Source: Exiguobacterium aurantiacum
GTDB lineage: Bacteria; Bacillota; Bacilli; Exiguobacteriales; Exiguobacteriaceae
Direction of reading: 5' to 3'
Length of the DNA stretch: 64,000 nucleotides
Assembly: GCF_024362205.1 (NCBI RefSeq)
Contig: NZ_CP101462.1
Span: 2,948,001 to 3,012,000 of the forward strand
Positions 44,540 to 53,160 of the stretch are shown here, one piece after another (the stretch's first letter is position 1; every line of letters begins with the position of its first letter). The notes below the pieces were generated by a model. That model had not been told where the DNA came from. It was given only the letters and a program-made list of their open reading frames with translations, and made no database searches. Made by a program: the position numbers and the translations under genes.

Positions 44540-47038
44540 ATGCAAAAGCGATTTTCCTGGAAACAACTGAAATGGTTGCTTCCATTCCTATTGATTGGAT
44601 TGATTCTATATCAGAGTGGCCAAGAGCTCCAAAACCTGTCGCTCGCCGCGGCGTTTCAAACGTTAGAGGCGTTGACGGGATTCGAACAAATCGCCTTGAT
44701 CGGACTCGGACTCGTCGCCGTTTTGACGATGACCGGCTACGACTACTACTTACTGCGCTCGCTCGACGTCCAGCTCCCGCTCGCGAAGCTGCTTCGCGCG
44801 GCATGGATCACCAACGCGATGAACGGCATGATCGGGTTTGGCGGCGTCATCGGCATCGCGCTCCGGACGTCGCTGTATCGTCCATATACGGACACAAAGC
44901 GTTTGCTCCGGGCCATCGGTTGGATGACCCCGACGCTCATCAGCGGCTTGTCGCTGCTTGCCGCAGGCGTGCTACTCGGGCTCTTCCCGGCCGATACGCT
45001 CACCGGAACGAAACAGTGGATTTGGCCGGTGCTCCTCGCGACACTCGCCGTCCTGCCGCTCTACATATATGTGACGCGGAAGCGATCGAACTTGGATTGG
45101 CCGACCTTGCTCGGCTATATCGCGACGTCGCTAGCCGAATGGGTGACGGCCGGGCTCGTCGCCTTGTATGCCCTGCATTTGCTCGGAGGCGAAGCACCGC
45201 TCACGGCCATGATGGGAATCTTCATCGTCGCGACCATCGTCGGGGTCGTCTCGCTCGTCCCGGGTGGTGTCGGTTCGTTTGATCTATTATACCTCGTTGG
45301 GATGACCCAGCTCGGCATCGACCAAGAGATCGTCTTGTCTTCCTTGATCGTCTATCGCTTCGTCTACTTCATCGTCCCGTTCATGATCGGCCTATTCTTG
45401 GCGGCCCTCGTCTTCGGGGACCAGGTCGTCAAGCAGATTGAGTATAAACCGATCATCGGGTCGTCTTATGAAATCGGGACCGTCGTCTGGCGCATCGTGT
45501 CGCGCACACTCGCCAAGACCGGACGGCTCGCCGGAAGCCTGATTGCATTGATGACGAGTCTCGTCTTGTGGTTCCAAACGCTGTTACCGAGCGTGTCACC
45601 ACTCTATTCGACTTCCCTCTGGTTGCAGTGGGTCGGCACGCTCGCACTGTTCACCGCCGGTCTGTTGACGCTACTGACCACGTTCGGGATGTACATCCGG
45701 ACGAAACGCGTTCTCTGGCTCGTCTGGATTGCATGTATCGTCGCCGGCATCGGTGTCCTCGCACGCGGCTTCAATTTGTTCGAAGCGTTCGTCGTCGGTG
45801 GATTCGCTTTGTTCGTGTGGTTGACCCGGACCCAGCACAAACGCTATCGCTCCATCGTGACCGTCAGTCGCTTCGTCCGCAACGTCGCCTATGTCGGTCT
45901 CTACGTCGGCACGCATGCGTTCCTGCTGCAATCGTTCAGTCAGACCGACACGATTTTCTTCGATTCGGAAGCGGCCGCCGGGTTGAGCATCGCTGCCGTC
46001 GTTTTGTCCGGACTGCTGTTGATTGGCATCTTCACGCTGTTCAACCGGTTGAAACGTCCGAAGCTCGGCTTGTCGTTCGAACCGTCCCGTTTCGCGGCGT
46101 TTCAAGCCGCGCATGCGACGACGAGCGCGTTCGATTTGGCCTATATGAACGACAAGCTCGTCTATTATGGGCCGGACGACGAGGCATGTCTCTTGTTTGC
46201 TAAATCCGGCAATCACGCCATCGTCCTCGGTGATGTGCAAGGAGCGCGTGACGCCGCGTCACACTTGTTGCTCGCCTTTATCGAAGAGACGGACCGGCTC
46301 GGCTATATCCCGCTCTTTTATCAAGTCACTCCGGATTGGATGCCACGCCTGCACGACGCCGGTTTCACGTTCTTCAAGCTCGGTGAAGAGGCGACGGTCG
46401 ATGTCGTCACGTTCTCGCTCACTGGCAAAAAGCGCGCCAACATGCGCTCGCTCCATAACCAATTCACGAAGCGGGGCTACACGGCCGATATCGTCATGAA
46501 TCCGTCACCCGAGTTGATTACGTCACTGCGCGGCATCTCGGACGACTGGCTCGGCAATCGAAGCGAGAAAGGGTTCTCGCTCGGCTTTTTCAATGAGCAG
46601 GCCTTGCCCCATTACCCGATTGCCCTCCTGCGTGACGAGACGGAACAAGTTATTGCCTTCATTACGCTCCTCCGTGGCCATGACACCGTCTCTATCGATT
46701 TGATGCGCTCTCACGGTGAGGCTCTGCCCGGATCGATTGAAGTGCTGATTCTGCACGTGATCGAGTGGGCACGGGCAAATGACTACGCCCATGTCGGCCT
46801 CGGCATGGCACCACTCGCCTCAGTCGGGGAGCAACCGTTCGCGTACTGGCCGGAGCGGATTGCGGCCGATATCTTCGAGAACATCAGTTACATCTATCCG
46901 TTCAGCGGGCTCCGTCAATTCAAACGCAAGTTCACACCGACGTGGGAAGCTAGATATTTGGCCATCCGCAAGCGTCGGAAACTGCTCCCGTCCTTGCTTC
47001 GGACGGCACGGTTGATTAGTCGGAAACGAGAATCTTAA
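44540..47038 (+). CDS. mprF: Phosphatidylglycerol lysyltransferase (MprF)
   Basis: 832-residue bifunctional membrane protein that adds an amino acid (usually lysine) from aminoacyl-tRNA to phosphatidylglycerol and flips the product outward, lowering sensitivity to cationic peptides. N-terminal flippase with about 14 helices (first ~500 residues; ITNAMNGMIGFGG, VSLVPGGVGSFDLLYL) and a C-terminal cytosolic GNAT-like synthase domain (~520-830; AYMNDKLVYYGPDDEACLLF, GFSLGFFNE, FKRKFTPTWEARYLA). AAGGAG precedes the ATG. The specific amino acid cannot be told. Confidence 0.93.
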   Translation: MQKRFSWKQLKWLLPFLLIGLILYQSGQELQNLSLAAAFQTLEALTGFEQIALIGLGLVAVLTMTGYDYYLLRSLDVQLPLAKLLRAAWITNAMNGMIGFGGVIGIALRTSLYRPYTDTKRLLRAIGWMTPTLISGLSLLAAGVLLGLFPADTLTGTKQWIWPVLLATLAVLPLYIYVTRKRSNLDWPTLLGYIATSLAEWVTAGLVALYALHLLGGEAPLTAMMGIFIVATIVGVVSLVPGGVGSFDLLYLVGMTQLGIDQEIVLSSLIVYRFVYFIVPFMIGLFLAALVFGDQVVKQIEYKPIIGSSYEIGTVVWRIVSRTLAKTGRLAGSLIALMTSLVLWFQTLLPSVSPLYSTSLWLQWVGTLALFTAGLLTLLTTFGMYIRTKRVLWLVWIACIVAGIGVLARGFNLFEAFVVGGFALFVWLTRTQHKRYRSIVTVSRFVRNVAYVGLYVGTHAFLLQSFSQTDTIFFDSEAAAGLSIAAVVLSGLLLIGIFTLFNRLKRPKLGLSFEPSRFAAFQAAHATTSAFDLAYMNDKLVYYGPDDEACLLFAKSGNHAIVLGDVQGARDAASHLLLAFIEETDRLGYIPLFYQVTPDWMPRLHDAGFTFFKLGEEATVDVVTFSLTGKKRANMRSLHNQFTKRGYTADIVMNPSPELITSLRGISDDWLGNRSEKGFSLGFFNEQALPHYPIALLRDETEQVIAFITLLRGHDTVSIDLMRSHGEALPGSIEVLILHVIEWARANDYAHVGLGMAPLASVGEQPFAYWPERIAADIFENISYIYPFSGLRQFKRKFTPTWEARYLAIRKRRKLLPSLLRTARLISRKRES

Positions 47039-47045
47039 AACGCCA

Positions 47046-47075
47046 AAGAGCGCCTCGCATGCGAGGCGCTCTTGC
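47046..47075. terminator. Shared terminator of mprF and the GH16 gene
   Basis: A 28-bp perfect palindromic hairpin (47046-47073), AAGAGCGCCTCGC and its complement, between convergent genes. Confidence 0.8.
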
Positions 47076-47081
47076 TTTCGA

Positions 47082-49472
47082 TTATTTTACGGTCACGCTG
47101 ACGTTATCGATCGTCACATCGTGCGCGCCGAGCGGCGAGCCTTCCGTGCGGCCGAGCAAGAATTTCATCGCTGTCATGTCCGTCTGGCCCATCGTGAGCT
47201 CGAACTCGTACGACTTCGTCTCAGGAGTGACTTGGACGATCTCGCTCAAGAAACGTGTGTATGCCGCGTTCTCGATTGTCACTTCCATGTTGCGGGCCAC
47301 TGTCGATTTGGCGTCAAAGCGCACGACGTACGTTTGACCTGCATGCAACTCGAGACCGCCCTGTTCCATGAGCACGCTCCACGGCTCTTGTCCTTCTTGC
47401 GTGATTGACAACTGAGCCGCCTCGTTCACCGCTTCGACCGCCGCTTGGGCGTCAAAGTGGACGTATGAGCCCCAATGCGTCAATCCTTCAGCGAACGAAC
47501 CGTTCTTGAGCGGCGACGGGTCAACCTCGACCGGTGTCACATCCAACAGTTGTACATCGTCGAGCGTGATTTCACCTTTAGCCGAACCAAGCACGAATTG
47601 GAGTTGGCTCAACAAATCCGTCTCTTGTTCCATCGTGAACGGGATTTCAATTGATTGGAAGTCGCGCGTCAACGACACGTCTTGGAGCGGGAGATATGCT
47701 TGCCCGTTCAATCCATTCAAGCCGACTTGAAGCGATTTGATGCGTTCCGATTTCGCGTTGAAACGAAGTACGTAGTCACGGCCTTCCGTCAATTGAATGC
47801 CGTTTTGGACGAGCGTTGCCGGTTGCCCTTTCTTCGCGTTCGTCACGAACTCGAAGTGACGCGCTTTCTCATCAACTGTGCCTGTGCCTTTCGTTGCGCC
47901 TGGGTCGAACTGCCAGTAAGTCAAGCGGTCCATTGCCCCTTGGTCGAACGTTCCGTTATAGACGTGGTTGCCGTTTCCGAGCGCCGGTTTCGTCGCGTTC
48001 GGGTCGAGCGCTTCACGCGGCGTCTGTTCGACGCGGACGTTCCCGATTTGGACGCCTGCCGTGCTGAGGCCGACGTTGAATTCGAGGCGTGCCGCGAGAT
48101 CTGTGTCTTCCGTCATGTCGAACGTCATCGAGTACGTCTGGACATCGGTCGTCAAATCGAACGAGCCTTCATCCGAATACTTGGCGTAACCGCGGTCCGG
48201 TCCACCGCCGACTTTGACAGCGATCGAGCGAGCCGAGTCGGCACTCGCGTCGAACGTCACTTTGTAGTGACCTCCTTTGCCGAGTGACACGTTTTGAATC
48301 AATTGGTGCGAGTAAGGCTGACTGCCCGCTTGTGTGATTGAGATATCCGCGAAGCGTGAACCCGCCTGTTCAATCACGTCGATCGATCCAACTCCACCGA
48401 AGTCAGGGAGCGCCACATAGTTCCAGTTCACCGGGTCGAGCGCCTGCGAACCGTTCGTTACGGTCGTGATTGGCTCCGTGTAGTCTTGGTCGTAGACAAG
48501 GTTTCCGTCTTCAGACGGTTGTTTCGCTCCGTCCGGAAGCACGATTGTTTCGTCGGTATACACCGGTTCGACCGCTTCGCGATAGTCACGGTTCTTCAAA
48601 TCGAAGACGCGAACGTAATCGACTTTCATATCAGCTGGGAATGGTGTCGTCGCATCGACGTCTCCATCAAACCAGCCGCCGACGGCCAAGTTCATAATCA
48701 AATAGAAGTTTTGGTCGAACGGTGCCGGATAGCTGTATTTCGTAGCTTGGTTCAACCCTTTCGAGTACCAATCGTTTTGTGTCTGATACAATTTCCCGTC
48801 AACGTACCAACGCAACTCGCCTGGCTCCCACTCGACCGCATATGTATGCCATTTGTCGATGCCGTCGCCTTCTTCAAAGTGGTAGTCTTTGCCGGTATAT
48901 TTATTGTTCGGCCAGTTCTCGCCGTAATGGATCGTTCCAGCGACCTTGTCAGGCTGGCTCCCCCATGCTTCCATGATGTCGATTTCACCAGACGCGGCCC
49001 AGGCGCCGTAGCGGTCCTGTTCCGGCAACATCCAGAACGCCGGCCATAGTCCTTTGCCGGTTGGGAGCTTCGCGCGCATCTCATAACGGCCGTACGTTTG
49101 ACTGAACTTACCTTTGGTCGTCAACTTCGCTGACGTGAAGTCGTATGACCCGAGTTCGTCTGTCACTTGTTCTTTTTTCGCACGGATGACGAGGTTCCCG
49201 TCTTCTACGAAAGCGTTTTCATTTTTGTCCGTGTAAAATTGCTTCTCATTGTTTCCCCAACCTGGTGTGACCGGCGTGCCTTCAGCGTCTTTCAACCAGT
49301 TCCCCGTGTCAAAGTTCCATTTCGTTTGATCAATCTCTGATTTGTTGAACTCATCCGACCAGACGAGCTTCCATTTCGTGTTGTCTTTCTTCTCCGGCTT
49401 TTCGGCAGATGCGCCTTGTGCGGCAGATAAGACAAGCCCAGTTCCGAGTGCAAGTGCGACCCATTTCTTCAT
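47082..49472 (-). CDS. Secreted GH16 beta-glucanase with carbohydrate-binding modules
   Basis: 796-residue exported beta-1,3- or 1,3-1,4-glucanase (laminarinase type). Signal peptide 1-23 ending GASA. GH16 domain ~33-295 with the catalytic motif Glu163-x-Asp165-x-x-Glu168 (GEIDIMEAWG). Three CBM4/9-like beta-sandwich modules follow (~325-485, ~500-650, ~655-796), each with an NG.F/Y...W start and DNV or DDVQ end. Likely binds and cuts storage or cell-wall beta-glucan outside the cell. GGAGG precedes the ATG. A cre site at the promoter indicates CcpA repression. Confidence 0.92.
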   Translation of the reverse strand: MKKWVALALGTGLVLSAAQGASAEKPEKKDNTKWKLVWSDEFNKSEIDQTKWNFDTGNWLKDAEGTPVTPGWGNNEKQFYTDKNENAFVEDGNLVIRAKKEQVTDELGSYDFTSAKLTTKGKFSQTYGRYEMRAKLPTGKGLWPAFWMLPEQDRYGAWAASGEIDIMEAWGSQPDKVAGTIHYGENWPNNKYTGKDYHFEEGDGIDKWHTYAVEWEPGELRWYVDGKLYQTQNDWYSKGLNQATKYSYPAPFDQNFYLIMNLAVGGWFDGDVDATTPFPADMKVDYVRVFDLKNRDYREAVEPVYTDETIVLPDGAKQPSEDGNLVYDQDYTEPITTVTNGSQALDPVNWNYVALPDFGGVGSIDVIEQAGSRFADISITQAGSQPYSHQLIQNVSLGKGGHYKVTFDASADSARSIAVKVGGGPDRGYAKYSDEGSFDLTTDVQTYSMTFDMTEDTDLAARLEFNVGLSTAGVQIGNVRVEQTPREALDPNATKPALGNGNHVYNGTFDQGAMDRLTYWQFDPGATKGTGTVDEKARHFEFVTNAKKGQPATLVQNGIQLTEGRDYVLRFNAKSERIKSLQVGLNGLNGQAYLPLQDVSLTRDFQSIEIPFTMEQETDLLSQLQFVLGSAKGEITLDDVQLLDVTPVEVDPSPLKNGSFAEGLTHWGSYVHFDAQAAVEAVNEAAQLSITQEGQEPWSVLMEQGGLELHAGQTYVVRFDAKSTVARNMEVTIENAAYTRFLSEIVQVTPETKSYEFELTMGQTDMTAMKFLLGRTEGSPLGAHDVTIDNVSVTVK

Positions 49473-49559
49473 TACATTTCCTCCCTTGGCATGAATGAAG
49501 GCAGGGACGACACAATCGACCTTGCCTCTTCTAGTGACGTACAGATTGAAACCGCTTTC

Positions 49560-49611
49560 CGAAAGCGCTTTCGTTAACGCTATTATAAATTTTTTCCATG
49601 CCTCGATTCAA
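49560..49611 (-). promoter_or_regulatory. GH16 gene promoter with cre site
   Basis: On the minus strand TTGAAT (49611-49606), 18-bp spacer, TATAAT (49587-49582), then the palindrome CGAAAGCGCTTTCG (49573-49560) at the expected start region. The palindrome fits a CcpA catabolite-responsive element. Confidence 0.8.
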
Positions 49612-49640
49612 CCATTTTCTTGAAGTGAAATGAAAATGAC

Positions 49641-49676
49641 ATAAAAAAGCATCGACGATGAATCAAGTCGATGCTT
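49641..49676 (-). terminator. Terminator of the DUF1349 operon
   Basis: AAGCATCGAC/GTCGATGCTT stem overlapping the stop codon, with T6 on the minus strand. Confidence 0.8.
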
Positions 49677-50235
49677 CCGTGACGGTCCAATCTGAAATCG
49701 TGACTTTGAATCCAGGCGCCTCCGTATCCGGACTACAGGCGTACGGTCCGACGCGTAACGTCGACACGTCATGGAGATGGGCGATCCGCAACTGCTCACG
49801 AGCACCTCCCTCGTATTCGAAGAACACCTCGACATCGCCATCGGTATAGACGAGTTCGAACGTCAACCGTCCGTAAATGTTTTTATTCGGGAAATCTCGC
49901 GTCGACCAATCCGAGTAGCCAAAGGACGTGACGACGGCCCCGAGATGTGACGGTCCGTCCGGGATATACTCGACGGACGTCTTGAGCCAATGGTCGTCGT
50001 TGACGTATAGCAGGATTCCGGCCTGATCATATGTATGGCTCGGCTCCATCTCAATCGTCGCCCGGCACGTAAACCGCTCGGCCGACACGTCCGTCACCAA
50101 AGCGTGCGCCGTCATCCGGTTGAAGCCGTAATGGGTGTTCCGCCAAAAGTCGGTGTCTGGTGCCGTCTGGAACGTCAGGTGCTCACCTGCGTTCACTTCA
50201 TTAGGTTCATTGATCCACTGATACGTTTTCCACAT
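49663..50235 (-). CDS. DUF1349 family protein (concanavalin A-like fold)
   Basis: 190 residues, a predicted beta-sandwich: FTCRATIEMEPSHTYDQAGILLYVNDDHWLKTSVEY and SDWSTRDFP are characteristic of DUF1349, a lectin-like family. No signal peptide. Function unknown; sugar binding or hydrolysis is a guess. Overlaps the preceding NUDIX gene by 29 bases, the end of a four-gene operon. Confidence 0.8.
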   Translation of the reverse strand: MWKTYQWINEPNEVNAGEHLTFQTAPDTDFWRNTHYGFNRMTAHALVTDVSAERFTCRATIEMEPSHTYDQAGILLYVNDDHWLKTSVEYIPDGPSHLGAVVTSFGYSDWSTRDFPNKNIYGRLTFELVYTDGDVEVFFEYEGGAREQLRIAHLHDVSTLRVGPYACSPDTEAPGFKVTISDWTVTEAST

Positions 50236-50785
50236 TCAATCGTCCTCCTTGATCTACTTGACGAAATGATCCGTACCGATGCCGCATCGCGAACAATAAA
50301 GACAGCATCGCCCGTTTGTATGGGATGAAATGTCCCAACTCCATCAATTCGAAAACGGTCTTCTCTTCGGCCCAACGAACTGCCTGGACCTCGCTCTGCT
50401 GTAGCGTCAACGCATGGATATCGACTTCGGTCTCAATTAAATAAATATCATCGAGCACACCGTCTGAATGGAACGTCAAATGCGGGCGCATGTTCGTCAT
50501 GTCAATCGCGAACCCGATTTCTTCTTCTAGTTCACGCATCGCTGCTTGTCGACTCGTCTCGCCAGCGAGAGCGTTGCCCGCAACTGTCACATCCCATCCG
50601 TTCGCCCAGTTCTCCTTCTCCGATGTTCGTTGTTGAATCAACATCTCGCCTTGTCGATTGAACAGACAGACATGTACGACCAAATGACAATCTCCTTCGT
50701 GCGCTCTCGTGCCGCGTTGCCAAAGACGATTAGTCCGTTCTCGATGTTTCGTATACACGTCCCACAGTTCTACTTGTTCAGGCAC
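50207..50785 (-). CDS. NUDIX hydrolase (second of a tandem pair)
   Basis: 192 residues. NUDIX box AGNALAGETSRQAAMRELEEEIGF, preceded by RQGEMLIQQRTSEKENWANGWDVTV as in isopentenyl-diphosphate-isomerase-like/YfcD NUDIX proteins. Very similar to the gene just upstream, so a tandem duplication. GTG start at 50785 after AAGGA; overlaps the upstream gene by 8 bases. Confidence 0.85.
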   Translation of the reverse strand: MPEQVELWDVYTKHRERTNRLWQRGTRAHEGDCHLVVHVCLFNRQGEMLIQQRTSEKENWANGWDVTVAGNALAGETSRQAAMRELEEEIGFAIDMTNMRPHLTFHSDGVLDDIYLIETEVDIHALTLQQSEVQAVRWAEEKTVFELMELGHFIPYKRAMLSLLFAMRHRYGSFRQVDQGGRLNVENVSVDQ

Positions 50786-51323
50786 GGCTCGATTCCTTCT
50801 TTTCGTAGCTGTAGATGGCGCCCCACTGTTTGCGCATCGAAAATAATAGCGAAATCATCGATTCATAATACGGAATGAACGTCCCTGCTTGAATTCGCTC
50901 GAGAATCGTCGCTTCGTCCGCCCACTGCACGGCCTGCACTTCTGATTGTTGGAGCGTCAACTCGTCGAGGTCGACGTCTGTCTCGACGAGATAGATATCA
51001 TCGAACCCCTCATCAAAGTTGACCGTCAAATGCGGCCTTGTGTGCGATAAGTCGAGTTTTAGCCCGATTTCTTCTTCGAGCTCGCGCATCGCTGCCTGTT
51101 GGCTCGTATCGCCGACCGTTGCACTACCACCGACCGTGATGTCCCACATGTTCGACCAACCGTCTTTGAACGGTTGGCGCTGCTGAATCAACATCTGTCC
51201 GTCCTTGTTGAAAATGCAGACGTGGATGACGAGATGAAAATCGCCGTTCTCGAGACGGTTGCCCCGCTGCCACGTCCGCCCTGTCTTCTTGCGGTCCACA
51301 TCATACACATCCCAAAACTCCAT
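50778..51323 (-). CDS. NUDIX hydrolase (first of a tandem pair)
   Basis: About 181 residues. Starts MEFWDVYDVDRKKTGRTW, parallel to VELWDVYTKHRERTNRLW of its neighbour; NUDIX box GGSATVGDTSQQAAMRELEE followed by EIGL. The substrate is unknown. The frame opens at 51380 inside the upstream gene; the ATG at 51323 matches the paralogue's start and follows GGGGATGG. Confidence 0.87.
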   Translation of the reverse strand: MEFWDVYDVDRKKTGRTWQRGNRLENGDFHLVIHVCIFNKDGQMLIQQRQPFKDGWSNMWDITVGGSATVGDTSQQAAMRELEEEIGLKLDLSHTRPHLTVNFDEGFDDIYLVETDVDLDELTLQQSEVQAVQWADEATILERIQAGTFIPYYESMISLLFSMRKQWGAIYSYEKKESSRA

Positions 51324-51336
51324 CGTTCCATCCCCT

Positions 51337-51831
51337 TCATGTCGCCGCGCTGGCACCTGCGGCCTGGTCTGACTTCGCACAATCGATGGCGACGACGATC
51401 GAGATGAGCATGTGCTCCATCGTCTCGTCCATCACTTGAATCTCGTAACTGTCGCCCCATGACAGCCATTTTTTCTGAACGCTGCCGATGACTTGGCCGT
51501 TCTGTATCACTTGGAAGTCCATGTCCCACCAGTTGCCTTGCACATCGATTCCGGCCGCATCAATCGTATAACGTGGTTTGAACAACGTAAACTCTTTTGA
51601 GATCGTGACCGTCTCCTGGCCTTCGACGTCGACATAGAACTTCGGCAAGAAACTGAACGTCTTTTTCGTGATTGTCGTAATCTCATGGCCTTCTTTGTCT
51701 GAAATCGTAAACGACTTCGGTAGCTTCATGAAGCTCCCTTCGACGAAATACAAATCGTTCTCATCCGCATCTTTGATGGTGAAGCGCCCGCGCAGGCTGA
51801 AAACCTTTTGTTTCATGTAGAGCGTGTTCAT
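51337..51831 (-). CDS. LURP-one-related (YxjI-like) protein
   Basis: About 164 residues, tubby-like beta-barrel family: LYMKQKVFSLRGRFTIKDADENDLYFVEGSF, then FLPKFYVDVEGQE and KKWLSWGDSYEIQV. Members are thought to be membrane-tethered or phospholipid-associated, with no proven role. GGAGGG suits the ATG at 51831; an ATG at 51837 is too close to it. First gene of the operon with two NUDIX genes and DUF1349. Confidence 0.85.
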   Translation of the reverse strand: MNTLYMKQKVFSLRGRFTIKDADENDLYFVEGSFMKLPKSFTISDKEGHEITTITKKTFSFLPKFYVDVEGQETVTISKEFTLFKPRYTIDAAGIDVQGNWWDMDFQVIQNGQVIGSVQKKWLSWGDSYEIQVMDETMEHMLISIVVAIDCAKSDQAAGASAAT

Positions 51832-51887
51832 CGTCATCCCTCCGATTGAGTGTGATACCTTATATACGGAATAATACCCAAATCGAT

Positions 51888-52562
51888 TCAGTTTCCTTCA
51901 ACGCTGATATGACTCTTCGAGAGGATGTCTGGAAGATCCGCCAATCGATTGATGACATGGTCCGCCTGCCGCAACTCCTCTTCTTGAGAAAAGTCGAACC
52001 GACACCCGACTGCAGTCAGACCGTTCGTTTGCGCCGCCACAATATCTGAAAGTCGATCACCGACGACGAACCCGTCTTGAATGTTATGGGTTGTCACGAT
52101 ATGAGCGACCAAATCACTTTTGTTCAACGTTTCGATGTGCTCGATGCTGTACGTTGCTGTAATCCAATCGTGCAAGTCATAGTGCGATACAATCGCCTCA
52201 AGATAAGGAATCAATCCATTGCTGGCGATATACAAGGTACAATTCATCGCCGTCAGTTTCTCAAACAAAGCAGTCACCCCTGGATAGAGCGCCCCGTTGC
52301 CACTTCGAATATTTTCGATTAAACGGTTCAAGAAATAGTCGTCTGCTGCGCCTCGAACAGACACCGAATAGTCAGGGAGCAACGTTTCCCACACGACAGG
52401 CAAGGGAACTCCCATAATCTCACGATATTGTTCAATCGGTGTATCACCTTCCCATCCCTCGTTCTTGCGTAAAAAGTGAAACGTTTCGTCGAGTGCCTTC
52501 TCTAAGATGGTCTCTGTCCGAAACAAGGTGCCGTCCATATCAAAAATAATGGAAGTGTTCAT
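51888..52562 (-). CDS. HAD-superfamily hydrolase
   Basis: About 224 residues, phosphatase of the phosphoglycolate-phosphatase/beta-phosphoglucomutase-like branch. Motif I IIFDMDGTLF near the N terminus, motif II LYIASNG, Lys in LNKSDLV, motif IV VVGDRLSDI. The frame opens at 52625, but GGGGGAACATGT precedes the ATG at 52562, where the HAD motif I begins. Substrate unknown. Confidence 0.88.
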   Translation of the reverse strand: MNTSIIFDMDGTLFRTETILEKALDETFHFLRKNEGWEGDTPIEQYREIMGVPLPVVWETLLPDYSVSVRGAADDYFLNRLIENIRSGNGALYPGVTALFEKLTAMNCTLYIASNGLIPYLEAIVSHYDLHDWITATYSIEHIETLNKSDLVAHIVTTHNIQDGFVVGDRLSDIVAAQTNGLTAVGCRFDFSQEEELRQADHVINRLADLPDILSKSHISVEGN

Positions 52563-52681
52563 ACATGTTCCCCCTACAATGAAATGACATTTATTGGTTT
52601 GTTTATCATACAACTTTTTGTTCAAGATGCACTACAATCAATCACCATCCATCTGACATCACTCAGTAAGGAGGAGCGTAC

Positions 52682-53125
52682 TTGCTAAATCATATTTCAA
52701 TCGAACTTGATGTACATTCGTTAACATACTCGAATCAAATCGTTGGCAACATCGCCTTCGTCATCGACTTTCATGATTATTTCCCGGGACAAGGTTGGTC
52801 GGATTTCGTCGCCATCGTCTTGAACTGGTGGGCCGACAATGCCCGTGCCCTCGTATTCGCCCCGTTGCGAGAGACATACTCGTTTCAGTTCATGGACGGT
52901 CCGATTCGGATAGCCGCTAAAAAAATGACCGCCACTGACGTCGAGCTCACATTTGTAGAAGATGGTCATGCTAAGACGCCTATGGGGACTGTATCGCTTG
53001 AGGAATTGAAACATTCCCTCATCAAAGCCAGTCATCAGTTCATCAACGCCGTGAATCGAAACGGATGGCAGAACGAGGAGGTTGAACAGCTCCGTCACGC
53101 CGTCAAAGCGCTTCAGGCATACTAA
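52682..53125 (+). CDS. Conserved hypothetical protein
   Basis: 147 residues, no recognised domain. N-terminal beta-rich part with aromatic stretches (FVIDFHDYFPGQGWSDFVAIVLNWWADN), C-terminal helical (SLEELKHSLIKASHQFINAVNRNGW). Soluble. It resembles in build, not clearly in sequence, the 17968 protein. TTG start after AAGGAGG with a 7-base gap. Confidence 0.65.
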   Translation: MLNHISIELDVHSLTYSNQIVGNIAFVIDFHDYFPGQGWSDFVAIVLNWWADNARALVFAPLRETYSFQFMDGPIRIAAKKMTATDVELTFVEDGHAKTPMGTVSLEELKHSLIKASHQFINAVNRNGWQNEEVEQLRHAVKALQAY

Positions 53126-53128
53126 AAC

Positions 53129-53156
53129 GCCGCCTCGTATTCGAGACGGCGCTTCG
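53129..53156. terminator. Shared terminator before the GH3 gene
   Basis: CGCCGCCTCG/CGAGACGGCG stem (one mismatch) with a TATT loop between convergent genes. Confidence 0.65.
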
Positions 53157-53160
53157 TTCA

